DNA from: Thoreauomyces humboldtii
Taxonomy: Eukaryota > Chytridiomycota > Chytridiomycetes > Spizellomycetales > Powellomycetaceae
Length of the DNA stretch: 25,329 nucleotides
Reading direction: 5' to 3'
Assembly (NCBI GenBank): GCA_027596035.1
Contig: JADGJA010000296.1
Span: 1 to 25,329 of the forward strand
Under the pieces are notes generated by a model. That model was not told the origin of the DNA. It did not search any database and saw only the letters and a list, made by a program, of their open reading frames with translations. Every line of letters starts with the position of its first letter. Position 1 is the first letter of the stretch. The translations under genes and the position numbers were made by a program. Shown one piece after another: positions 1 to 10,638 of the stretch.

Positions 1-269
1 GGGGTCGTCTAGGGAGGCCCGTAAGTGAAACGCAGCCGATTTAACGCATATCCTTGATCATATTACTAATCGTCTTCCTTTCGCATGTTATCCGAGAAAT
101 TGCAAACCGGCAGCGCATGACGTCGAGAAAAAGGGAGTCAATCTTTCCGCCGTCGAGGAACTCGAGAATAAGGTGGTCTTCATCGCCGCTGTCAAGGTCA
201 AGTGTACGTCGTTGTCGCGGAGAAGAAGAAGGCGAAGAACGTCGCCGCATCTACAAGGACGAGAAGTAG
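1..269 (+). CDS. Possible 3' end of an unidentified gene, cut by the left edge
   Basis: The best sign of a gene here is intron-like sequence on the + strand: a GTAAGT donor at 21, a TACTAAT branch-like element near 63-69 and candidate acceptors ending near 95 and 113. After the second acceptor, one frame reads as plausible globular protein (DVEKKGVNLSAVEELENKVV, then more hydrophobic residues). It ends in an Arg-rich stretch. Another frame ends in an acidic/basic tail (EEEGEERRRIYKDEK) with a stop at 267-269. I could not decide which frame is used, and I do not recognise the family. An antisense frame over the same bases is also open, so even the strand is uncertain. Confidence 0.25.
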
Positions 270-953
270 TTGAGCTGGTGTACGTGAGAAGAGTTGGAAC
301 CTATGATCCGTTCTTTATTCGTGCATCGTGATGGTAGATAGTTATAAGTGCATTGAGCGGAATTAATTGAAATAGGAGCGCAAATATTTGTGATGCCTGG
401 TTGTTGAACCCCCTTCCCAGACATGTTACACATGCCTTCAGTTGGCTCGAAGAACTCCCCGGATCCCCAAGCTCCCATCCTCAACTTTTCGGTTCTATCT
501 TCTCGTGTGCCTAGGAACCAAATCTGATGGTGACTGTTTTGTAGTCCTTAATCCTGTTGAAGACCATGAATCCCTATTGAGAATCCACCCAGTTTGCATG
601 CAAGCGATTCAACTGCATCACTACCAGACGCTGATTTTGTTGTATTCATCACGAAGCACAAACATAGAACGCAATTGCGAGACTTATCTAGGGTTATTCC
701 TGGTGGAAATCGGAAAAAACATTCTGCTTCGGGATCATATGATAAAGATTGGTCGCCTCTCTCCGCCAGACAGTCCAATGCTGCAGAACGCTGCGGTGTT
801 GGCAGGTTTGCTGTCCGAAGACGGATACGGTACAATGATGTCAGCGGACCGGACTCGTATACGGAAAGTCGGGATATCTCTATTCTAAGTCATCTAGTTT
901 GCAGTGAATGGAGGATCCGGTTCCGCATTGCACACAGGCGGACGATATGGACC
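270..953. other. Unassigned stretch between the left fragment and the Cys-rich membrane protein gene
   Basis: About 680 bases without a gene I can support. Several short frames on both strands are open at once, the longest about 150 codons on +. None has a convincing ATG context, domain, splice pattern or recognisable motif, and they overlap one another. The left part is AT-richer than the flanking genes, as expected for 3' flanks and UTRs. It probably holds the 3' UTR of the minus-strand gene and the 3' end of the left fragment. Confidence 0.4.
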
Positions 954-1802
954 TCAAGCTGGTGGATAAGCCCGCGATCTACGATTCGAGGTCGGTTCCG
1001 GAACGCTGCTCGAATCCACCTCGACAAACACATCGGCGGCACCAAGGAAGATCAGCCCACAAGTTCGATGTCTTCGGACCCAGACCCTCCAGCATAGATC
1101 TTCGTTCCCGTGCTCCGCGTTGAGCTCCCTAGTGAAACGAACGGCAGCTTCCCTGACCTTTGTGATGGCTCTCAATTGAAGCAGAAGACCGACCGCAGCC
1201 GCCAAAGAACACGAGGCAACAGAAAGAGCAAGGACGAGTGATCTGCTGATTCCCCCGGTGGTATGGCAGACTTCCACGCGACCCTGTTGACTTAGGCCGT
1301 TCCTCTTCAAACAATCGGAAACCGCTGCCGCCGAGTTGAGCCGGCAACTGCGGTCGTCCGTGCTTGTTGTGGCGATGCAGGACTGGTAAGCCGTTTGTCG
1401 CGACTCACGGCACGTCCAGTCAATAGCTTCACACGCGTCCGCCTTCGGCAGAGTGGTGCAGCTCGCGGTGGTGTTGCAAGGTCGGTTGTAACTGCTGCAG
1501 TCCTCCCGAGACGGCGGGGTTTGCGTGGGCTGAATTCGGCATACCGTAGCGACGGGACCCAGTTTTCCAGCGAGAGCAAGAGGAACTACGGTGATCCATA
1601 GAACAAAAAGTAGGAGAAAGGGAAGAAGGAATTTGATCTTCGGCGGATAGGACTTGGCGGCACGAACGGTAAGATTTCTGGTGCGGGTGAGCAGGGTATG
1701 CGGGGAAAGAGGCGAGTGGGGATCAACGACAAAGTCACGAGTGGGAACAAAGCTCGCCGGGTGCAGCCATGTCGTGCGTAGAACGAGTCGACCGAGTGCC
1801 AT
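954..1802 (-). CDS. Unrecognised two-pass membrane protein with a cysteine-rich ectodomain
   Basis: A single uninterrupted frame of 282 residues starting at the ATG at 1800-1802. An in-frame ATG at 1947-1949 would add 49 Arg-rich residues but leave only about 20 bp to the divergent EXO84 start, so the downstream start is preferred. From the N-terminus: a basic segment of about 55 residues; a strong hydrophobic helix at about 57-79 (LLPFLLLFVLWITVVPLAL); a loop of about 105 residues with ten cysteines (88, 102, 109, 115, 124, 131, 142, 153, 164, 179) and one N-glycosylation sequon at N110; a second hydrophobic helix at about 188-210; then a charged tail. The even cysteine count suggests five disulfides in a lumenal or extracellular loop. 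I do not recognise the family and assign no function. Expression was not tested, and the frame could be partly spurious. Confidence 0.5.
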   Translation of the reverse strand: MALGRLVLRTTWLHPASFVPTRDFVVDPHSPLSPHTLLTRTRNLTVRAAKSYPPKIKFLLPFLLLFVLWITVVPLALAGKLGPVATVCRIQPTQTPPSREDCSSYNRPCNTTASCTTLPKADACEAIDWTCRESRQTAYQSCIATTSTDDRSCRLNSAAAVSDCLKRNGLSQQGRVEVCHTTGGISRSLVLALSVASCSLAAAVGLLLQLRAITKVREAAVRFTRELNAEHGNEDLCWRVWVRRHRTCGLIFLGAADVFVEVDSSSVPEPTSNRRSRAYPPA

Positions 1803-1968
1803 AACGCCCGTGTAAATGCGTCTGCGGTGACTTTGGGGATCTGACCAAGAGGGAAAGAGCCTGGCGAAACGGGCAAGAGTTAAGAAACCAGTGAGCCTCG
1901 CGTTTCTGAGCCTTCGCGGTGCGTGCCCCTTCCGAATCTTTACCCGCAAGAAGCTATCCTATCAAACC
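1803..1968. promoter_or_regulatory. Shared intergenic region between divergent genes (Cys-rich protein and EXO84)
   Basis: A gap of 166 bp separates the start codons of two divergently read genes, so it must hold both 5' UTRs and promoters. No TATA box or other named element stands out. The assignment rests on position only. Confidence 0.4.
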
Positions 1969-4900
1969 ATGGACTCTGCAGCCGCGGCAGGTCGCGCAGG
2001 TCTCTCAGTTGATCTGCCTTCAACGCCCAAGCGGCGTGAAGGCAGTCTCCCCTATTCCCCCACCGGCGGAAGCGGGTCAAAGTCCCCTCTGGATATCGTC
2101 CGATTTGCAGACGAAAACTTCAAGGCAGAACAATGTAAATCGATTCATTCTTCAGCTGCCTGGTCCATGGCCTGATGGTTCACTTGCAGATGTACATGCT
2201 ATGCTCAACCAGAGCACAGAGGAAGCGGTCAGAGCGTTCCATCTCGACCTTCTCAATGCCAGGGATGCCGCCGCTGTCGATCTTCAGCGAAACGTGTACC
2301 GCAACTACAACGAGTTCGTGCTCATCTCAAAGGAGATCTACAAGCTCGAGACGGACATGTGGGAGTTGCGAGGTCTGCTGGCAGATTTCAAAACAGTCAA
2401 CGGCGATCTGCTGAAACTGGGCAGTGCCGAAGGGGAGCATGCCAACATGGAAAGTATGTTGATGTTGAGTAGCCGACCTGGTTCGCGAATGATGGCTAAG
2501 CCAGTTGTACGGTTGTAGAGGTCGTCGATGATGTCTATACTGAGGACGCAACGCCCAAGACCGTTACAACCGCATCCTCGACATTGGCTGCCCAATCCGA
2601 GACCCAAAACAGGATGTCGCAGCTCTCGACGCTCTATGACACCATCGAAGGCCTGTCAAAGATCCTACCGCCATCCACGTCCCGATACCTCATTCGCGAC
2701 GGAACTTCCACCCGGTTCAGTGAGGTCAATCCCGCCAACCTGAACAAAACGGTGCAGAATGTCCACTTCTTCCTTCTGAGTGATGCCCTCGTCGTCTCCA
2801 CAAAGAAGCGTGGAATCATCAGTGGAAAGTCGAGGATGGTACTGGATAAATGCTGGGGGGTCGGCGACGTGGCCGTCATCGATGTGAAGGATTCCATGGA
2901 AGTGAGCAACGCGTTCAAGGTTATGCGACATCCCGACACGTTCATCTACCGCTCAGAGTCACTCGAGGAGAAGCGCTCGTTTTTGACCGGTTTTAAACGC
3001 TATACAGACGAATTGATGCTCCAGAAGCGCGCCGCGGGCGAGAGTGCAAAAAGCAAGCTCGCCAGCAGTGTGTCTGGCGGCGGGAACGGAAAGGTGGAGG
3101 ATACCACGAGTCCGACTCGAGATGCCGAACGCGAGGAACGGTCTAGGAGAGGTCAGCGCGACGAACTGACGGATTCGGACATCAGATGGCTGCTCGAGCT
3201 TGGAGATGAATTGGATGTACTGGTGGCCCATCGGGATTTCAGCGTCGCAGTGGGCTTGATCGAGGAGGCGAGGAAGCTTCTTGCAAAGTCTGCGGCCGAG
3301 ACGCCTCGGGTAGTCCAGATTCGGGGAAACGTGGAGGAGAGGACCAATCATCTTGCTCAGCTCGTTAGTCTCGACCTTGCGAATCCAGTTGCCTCCAAAA
3401 CTCAGGTTCAGGCCAATATCGATAAGCTCCTGAGACTAGGGATGGGCGACCAAGCGAGGGATTTCTTCCTGACGTCCCGAACGAGCATCATTCGACATCG
3501 GATTCGGCTGGTCCGATTCGACGGCGATGTTGCGCTATACATATCGGACCTTGCCCAGGTCGTATTTCGGTTGATTCGAAACACATGCGACTGGTACGGA
3601 GGCTCGTTTCGGGATACGACGATGGCTTCTGGTAAGTGATGTTCGAGTTCAGGCATTCTCGCATCGTCCCAAGACTGACTTGGCGGGTGTGATAGGGTTC
3701 ATGAAGTGGGTTTCAACGGAGCTTGACAATTTCTCCCAGATCTTTCGCCGACAGGTCTTCGAGTGCGGCCCATCCTTTTCGGTCATCGCAGATTGTCTAC
3801 AGCATACGATGCATCAGTGCAAGCCCGTAACGTAGTCACACGCTCCCTTACTTTATTCCGGATCGTTCGAAGTCTGACCTCTGATGTTGCACTTCCCACA
3901 GCTAAAAGAGTTCGGCCTGCACATCGCCCCCATCTTGGTACACTCTCTTCATGACGACGTAGTGCAGTCGATCCAAAATCACTCCGCCGATTGCGTGCAA
4001 AGTATCTTGTCGGCGGTGGATAGGGACCGTTTCACGGTGGTGGAGGCCAAATGGCTTGCAGGGAAGGAGGACGAATACGGTAGGCTCCTGCCTGTGCAAA
4101 GTCAAAAACCATAACTGATCATTGAAAATCGCCGAAAAGCTGACATCACGGCCAAGGTTTCCAAATCCGTATACCAGCTCTATACGATCTTGATGGAATT
4201 TGGATCCGACGTGTCTGTGCTGATGTCCATCGCAGTACGTCTCTGGAGAGCGACCTAACGCAACTTCTACCATCACTCATGCTTGGGTTTCCTACAGCTC
4301 TACACCAAAATCGTGACATGCTTGACGGACTTCTTTTCTTCGTACGTGGCACGAATCATCACAGTGTTTGATGGCTCGCAGCCTTGGCTGTACACGCAGA
4401 GAAGCGTCATGCTGGTAGATGCGATGTTTGTCGTTCACGATCTCATGCCCAAAGTTGCGGGACAACTGTCGGTACGTATGAGGTATGACCAGTCTGTGAA
4501 GGAAACCAATCTAATTTTCTTCGTTGCTTTCCGGCAGCGACGCTTCGATCGAGCAATCCCGGAACTAGAGGATATGCAGGCATCCTTGAAACGTGAGGTC
4601 CGCTCCTACTCACAGATCGAGAATGCATGCTAACAACTTGACGAGTAGGCGACGTGACAAGCTTGCAGCTCTCCCGCTTTGTAGTGACAGTCCGGACAGC
4701 CATCACAAAGAACGTTTGGAACTTTCCTACCATCGACTACACAAGCGTAAGGATACCTGCTATTTGTACCTGGCTGTTAGGATTGCTGTTCTCACGGCGA
4801 TGCTGGTTTTCAGAACGGAGGTATATTAGATACGGCCAAACCGTCCGAGCACATCATGCGGGTAAGTTACCGGATATCGACAAGAAGCTTGCCTCGAGAT

Positions 4901-5516
4901 GTTTCCTAACCCGGACTTTTCCCGAGACCAGTTCATCGAAGAGCTGAACAACATCCTGGGATCCCTGTCACCGACCCTTCCGCGGGTCGAGATGGTGTCG
5001 AACATCATCGACCAGATATTCGAAACCATGAACCACTGTAAGGCGCTCACGCACCCCTCTCTCTCTCTCTCTCCGAAACGTCCTGATCCCTCGACTGACC
5101 ACCCACCTTTGTCCCTCCATCAAACCCAGCACCATCTTGGATAACCGCTCGGAGCACGCCCCGCAAGCTCGGCTTCCACGGGGTCCAGCAACTCATCCTC
5201 GACGTCCACTTCTTCCTCCGGATCTGCGAACCCCTCGTCTCGGACATGACGCACGAGAACGCCAACAAGGTGTGCGAGAAGGCTCTGAGGACCTTCTTCA
5301 CCTCGCAGGCCGGCGGAAGCGTCGTGAAGGCTGCTCTGAAGGTAATTCCCTGGCTGTTTTCCTGGCTTTTTTCGGCAGCGAATGCAGAGCGTGGGCTGAC
5401 TCAAACGTTTTGCATAGGGCGGGGAGTGGTACGACCGAAGGGTGGACGACGTTATGGGAATGATCGCAAAGGAGTTCCCTCATCTGATCGCATTGCGGGA
5501 TCACGCGGAACGGTAA
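1969..5516 (+). CDS. EXO84: Exocyst complex subunit Exo84
   Basis: Exo84 is one of eight exocyst subunits that tether secretory vesicles to the plasma membrane before fusion. The model has 13 exons and 912 residues: 1969-2134, 2190-2453, 2519-3631, 3696-3826, 3902-4079, 4140-4234, 4298-4471, 4538-4592, 4649-4746, 4814-4861, 4932-5037, 5130-5341, 5418-5516. The first junction joins ENFKAEQ to YVHAMLNQSTEEAVRAFH, typical of the Exo84 N-terminus. A helical coiled-coil segment follows (about residues 60-130), then a PH-like domain at about 199-311 (RYLIRDG...FFLLSDALVV...FKRYTDEL). From about 362 onwards comes the helical Exo84 C-terminal rod (DIRWLLELGDELDVLVAHRDF). Every junction keeps frame and uses GT-AG; introns are 55-92 nt. 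The 3' end converges on RPO41. Confidence 0.95.
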
Positions 5517-5732
5517 AAAGGGGATTTTTAACTTTGATATCTATCTATCGACAACCGAACTATCTTCAACAAAAATGTGACACAAGTACCTCAAAAGGAT
5601 ATGGTGAGGTAGTGCGAGGTCGGGAAACGGGTGCAACTCCTATGGCGAGCTCGCTAGATTGGTGCGAGATGGGGGAGGGAAGGTGGGTAAGGTAGGGTGG
5701 CATGATGATGTACGAGCGGGGGAAAGGAAGCT
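5517..5732. other. Convergent 3' spacer between EXO84 and RPO41
   Basis: A gap of 216 bp between two stop codons facing each other. It must hold both 3' UTRs and polyadenylation sites. I see no clear AATAAA on either strand and no gene. Confidence 0.4.
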
Positions 5733-8700
5733 TTAGTTGAAAAAGTAGGTGCTGTCCTTGACCTGCTCGATCTTGAACTCTCCACGAGCGGGAAGTTGGG
5801 CAAACTCGATGTCGACCCATGTCGAGATTTTCTTGGTCTTGAACCCCTTCTTTGTTTTCTGTATGCCGTCCTTGAACCCCTTCGACTTGCACCACTCCTT
5901 CCACTGTTGCTGGAGCTCAGGGGTGTCGAGCTCCACAACGACCGGGATCTTGTGACCCGCGTACCGGTCCGTGAACTCTGTCCTAAGATCCTGCATCAGA
6001 TCTCGAGAGTGGATACGGACGAAACCGTCTCGGAGGATATCGTTCATGGTCGCCACGTCGCATGCGTGGGTCCAGTACGAGTCGTGTACGGCCGCGAATG
6101 CGATCTTCGCCTCCTCGCATGCGATGGCGGAGATCATCATGTGGGATGCATCAAGGGAATGAATAAAGTTTGGGGGGAAAGCCGTCGATTGCTTGGTCGG
6201 GTTGACGGGGGCATTGGACTGACGATCGTAGATGGTGACGGTCTGGAGGAGGGTGGGGATGTTGCGCTGCATGTAGTTTCGGTATGGCTGAACAATGGGA
6301 AGACCTAGTGGCGTCGTCCAGACCACAGAAGTCATCTTGCTGATGCGTTCGTTGGCGATGCGCTTGGCAACCGCCTTCTTGTCCTCGTCGGCAAGCAGAC
6401 CTCCGTCGTCAAATTCATCATCTTCTGGGGTGGCGGCCGCCCCCGTGCTTGCTGTTGACTCAGCTCCGTCGGGTAATGATGACTCGGCAGCTTCGGCCAT
6501 GTCGGATGCGATCGCACCCAGCAGTCCGCCGACGGACTCGTCCAAGTCACTCGCCGCTTCAGCTCGCATACTGTCCTCAGCCTCCCGCACCTGCGTACGC
6601 GCTACCGTAAATGGGCTGGGCAAGACTCCCATGGCGTTGAGTTGGGCTGCAACTTCAAGCTGTTCTTTGGGTACATGCTCAGCAAAGGTCGACCGGGAGA
6701 TAACCGAAGCCGCCACATTGAGCCAAAGCTGAATGGCGCGGGCTCCTTCGAAGAGAGCACCCATGGACTCGAACACCTTGCGCGTCGCGTAAAGACTGCA
6801 CTTCTCGATGTCCTCGTTCGAGAGTTCCGGTTCAAAGGTCTCCGTTTCGATGGTTTGCCCGCGGGCGGCAGCTTGCTCGGCGCGTTTAACGGCGTGGCGT
6901 TGGATATCGCGCGCCTCTCGAAGTCGGTTACGGATCTGGTCACGAGCTCCAATGAACGTCACGCCATATGTGTTGGTCATGACCGTCTGCTTGACCAGCT
7001 TTCGGTTCACTCGATTCTTCATGAGTATTGCTTCTGGAACGCCAGCGATGATGTCCGCATCGACAATCTCCTGGACCTTGTCGGCAACACCAGTGTACAC
7101 GTCTGCGGGTTTGTCACCTGGTAGAAGGTTGACTTGCTTCGCACCAAGCTCATCCCCACCTAGTGCAGCGTAATGCTGCAGTCCGTTGCACGTGCCGTCC
7201 TGGTGAATCGGAAGGTAGCTGATGTATTCCTCCGGGTTTGGGGAACGGAGAGCGCGAGTCAACTCCTTGCACGCCGCGAGCAATTGCCATGGGTTTTCGG
7301 TCTGCAGCCACCATCGGGAGCCGTCCAGCGGTCTGTCGGCAGAGTCGAAGACGCTCTCGAGATGTCGATCGGTGTACTTCTCACGTTCCATGAAAGAAGC
7401 TTTATCGAAGCCCGCGAGGGCCGCGATTTGAATCTTGAGCCATCGCAAACCCTGAGTCCCGACTGCTTTGCCTTCTGCAAACAAAAGCAGACCTCGACAG
7501 AGATCGTTACCAATGTGGTTCAAATGCTGCGGCATAGGGTATGCGCGCCCTCGGAAGTCCAGATTGTGCGGAAAGTAGATGGTTTCGCCACAGAACTGGA
7601 AGGGGGCACTGAGTCAATAACCACCTTATTAAAGTACTAGACAACAGGCACTTACAGCCTTGGCAATCTCAAGCTTGTAGTTGGAATCAGCTCGTATGGA
7701 GAAATTCTGTGCAAGCTTGTCACGGCGCTCTTTCTGCTGGGTTTGATACTTCCAGATATCCTCTTTCGGTGCATCTTCCGGTATCGGATCCAACTCCGGT
7801 ATGGTGATGGCGGACGGCAGTGATGGAGCATGTTCACCCTTGTTCCACATTGCAGCTGCCACGTCGTAAACTTCATCGTTGATCTTCCATGGCACGGCAC
7901 CCAGGATGTCAAGTGCTACTTGAACGTGTGTCATCTGGTTTGCTTGATCCGCAGAATTGAGATACCGTCTCGACTCCTTGTCTTTCTGGATCCGAACCAT
8001 CTTTTGCGTGTGGAGAAGGTACCCGCCTTCCTTCCACGTCATCCAGGGACGCGGACGCACGAGCATAGGGAGCAACCACGGCTCGACCGTGACGTCCTGA
8101 CGCATCATAACCTCATACAAGGCCGGATTGAAACGGATCATTCCCCTACGTTGCTTGGTCGAGAGACGCTCAATCTCATGTTCGAAGGCGGGCTTTTCGA
8201 CGCCCTCCATCTCCCCTGGGATGAGCGGATTTGGCTCCATGACTCGAACGCGGGCTACGCTCATGAGCCGCTCGACGAGGAAGGCGCCGAGGCGGGCGCG
8301 GGTACCATCCGGGAACCGTGGCAGCCACTTGTCGTCGCCTTTGAACTTGGAGATCTTGCTGATCATGTTACGCATACGCATCTGGAATAGTTTTCCATCG
8401 TTGTGAAGCTCGTGAAGGGCGTTCTGCATCCTGTACTTTTGCTTCGAGGTGTGCTCCTTGATTTTGCGGGCGCGAAGCTCCTGCTCGACGCGCCTGCCGA
8501 TCGTCATGGCCAGCTTTGCAAATGGAATCTGGCCGGCCAGATTGCCTTCCTCGATCTCCTGCCGTGTAGGCGGACGAATGAACTCGGTGATGGTGATCTT
8601 GGATAAGCGGGCAGGTTTCGCTTGTCTCAGCCACTCGAGCAGAGGTGTCTCCTCGGCGTCTCTCCCTGAGGAGGCCATCTCGGCGATGTCCTCCTCCAAC

Positions 8701-9983
8701 TTCTTGACAAGATGGCTGTCCCACGCTGCGATGAGATCCGTCGGCATGGCGCTTAGTCTGCGGATCCGTTCCGGCATGTTTGCACGCTCCTCCTCCTCGT
8801 TTTCGACGGCGGCCGCAGCCGAGCGTTCTTCGAGCCACTGCTGCTGCGCGTACTTGTCTGATCGTCCCGTCGCTACCAGATCCCGGAGCGCCTTCTGCAG
8901 GATCTGAATTCCTCGAGAGGTCGTAGACTGCGGGGCTGTCTTGGGAGGCTTGACGGCTGGCGTTGATGAACTCTCGGGCTCGAGGTCGTAGAAGGCCGCT
9001 GATGGATCGGCAGTCGCAGACGCCGTGGTCGTGCGAGCGGCTTGCTTCCTGTCGGACTCTTCCATCGCCGTGAGAAGCAAGCGATCCGCCGTCGGAATGC
9101 CTTCGACGTCCTTTCCCATGTCCCGAAGGACCGCTTCGAGAGACGTCCTGTCGGATATTTCGTCGAATCGATAGTTGTCCAACAGCTGTTGGATCGTCAC
9201 CCCTTCCAGTTCCATGCGTTCGACGAGCTCGCGCACCCGATCGATCTGGCCCGCCTTCAGGTGATGATGGACGAGGATGGCAAAGGTGTCGCCAGTCCGC
9301 TTCACCGTGAGCTGTCCATCAAAGCTTTGAAACCAGTCCATCGCGCGCTGCAGACTGAAGTTGGGCTCGGAAACTCCGGGACGGCCATGCCGCGGCGGAC
9401 TCGGATCCAGACGGGCCTCGATGAAGGCGTTCAGTATCCGGGCGTCCACAATCTCCCGCATGTCGGTCAAGTTGCTACGCAGGAGCCGATGAAAGATCTG
9501 TTCCGCGCTCAGCAGGTCCCGACTCTCGAGGCACGCGTAGATGAGCACGAGACGCTCCTCCAAGGTGTGGCGAGCGACCGCCCTGTCGGCGGTGAGGCTG
9601 TGCTCTGGAGGATCCTGCGCGATGGGACGAGGTGGTTCGTGCTGTGTCTTCTTGGTGGAAAACAAAAGATCGTCGAGATCTATGGTCGCTGTCGCCTGTG
9701 CACCAGCAGGCAGCGAGAACTGAGACGTGGTTGGTCGTGACGAAGGTATGGAGAAGGACGGCGTGGCCATCGACGGGCGGAAGGTGGTCGATTGGGAATG
9801 CTCGGAGGCTGGACTCTTTCGTTGGAGCTGCACCTGCTCGGCAGAGGCTGCTGAACACCGGAACGAGGTCGTGCTGAAGAAGGAAGTGTTTGGTGCTGTC
9901 CGGGAGCGGTTCGAAGCGATCGAGCGGCAGTTCCGGATGGAGGAGGAGCAAGCCCTGAAGTCTGATCTGATGAAGAAAGACAT
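5733..9983 (-). CDS. RPO41: Mitochondrial DNA-directed RNA polymerase (T7-like, single subunit)
   Basis: This enzyme transcribes the mitochondrial genome. Two exons, 9983-7656 and 7595-5733, are joined by a 60-nt intron and give 1396 residues, close to yeast Rpo41. The start chosen at 9983 begins an Arg/Ser-rich, presequence-like N-terminus (MSFFIRSDFRACSSSIRNCR); an in-frame ATG at 10058 would add 25 residues. PPR-like helical repeats lie at about 140-270. The T7-type catalytic core is complete: FRGRAYP at about 790-796; motif A HQDGTCNGLQHY with Asp909; motif B RKLVKQTVMTNTYG at 974-987 with the essential Lys and Tyr; motif C AAVHDSYW with Asp1281. The protein ends in FFN, as expected for this family. 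An Ala/Glu/Asp-rich low-complexity insertion sits at about 1100-1195, before TTPLGLPIVQPYR. The gene converges on EXO84 and diverges from DRN1. Confidence 0.98.
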
Positions 9984-10379
9984 GATGCGCGCGCGGTGCA
10001 GGTACGTGAAGCGGGTAACGAGGTGAAAGGGCCGTGCGTCCGCGCTAGGAGCCACCACTCTAGGTCTATGCAGAGACGACGGCTCTGCGACGAGAGAAGA
10101 CTTTTGAGAGCGCGCTGGACTGGGGGGGTTGTTGTCGACGTGTGGTGACGGTTGTGGTCACGGCCAGAGAGAATAGCGCTGGGGACCGTCCGTTGTGCTC
10201 TGGGGATGGCTGCGTTGCTGCACAGCTGCCGTGTATGGAGAGGAGACCCGAGAACGGAAACGAACACACACACCAAGGGACAACGGAGAGAAGGAGACAG
10301 GGATGGCAGAGATGCTGTACTGTGTAGACAGGGAGCAAAGAGAGAGAGCCAAGGGCGGGCGCGGGGACAAGAAGCAGAG

Positions 10380-10426
<47 letters not shown>

Positions 10427-10638
10427 AAGAAGACGGGACTCTTGAAAAAAGCAAAAAACGCGAGTTGGCGAAAAACACTTCTCGACCGCCTTCGCGAGAG
10501 AGCGAGAAGGGGTAGGAGGGTGGCTGGCTGGTTGATGACGTCTTTGTTCGTCTGCCTGGCCCCTCTCCCTCCCACACGCGACCCTACTGAATCCTCCAGC
10601 ATTGCTATATACATACAGGAGAAGGCTTCGAAGCGCAA
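9984..10638. promoter_or_regulatory. Divergent intergenic region between RPO41 and DRN1
   Basis: These 655 bp separate the two start codons. The right two thirds is strongly purine-rich on + (pyrimidine-rich on -) and contains a long AG dinucleotide repeat. Long open frames across it on both strands are low-complexity (Arg-Glu or Ser-Leu repeats) and are shadows of the repeat. It should hold the promoters and 5' UTRs of both genes; no TATA box is evident. Confidence 0.45.
10384..10425. repeat. (AG)n dinucleotide microsatellite
   Basis: A perfect AG/CT dinucleotide run of 42 nt, 21 units, lies in the divergent promoter region about 210 bp upstream of the DRN1 start. Confidence 0.97.

Noticed and set aside
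442..1097. Two overlapping + strand frames of about 150-170 codons
   Set aside because: They overlap each other and a minus-strand frame, and show no domain, splice logic or compositional support.
2130..2195. Apparent frameshift near the start of EXO84
   Set aside because: A 55-nt GT-AG intron (2135-2189, GTAAAT...TTGCAG) restores frame and gives a family-like junction (AEQ-YVHAML). No indel or pseudogene needs to be invoked.
9042..9740. 232-codon + strand open frame inside RPO41
   Set aside because: It is antisense to the intact, motif-rich polymerase exon, has no recognisable domain, and reflects codon composition of the real gene. The same applies to the antisense frames at 7830-8390 and 5796-7640.
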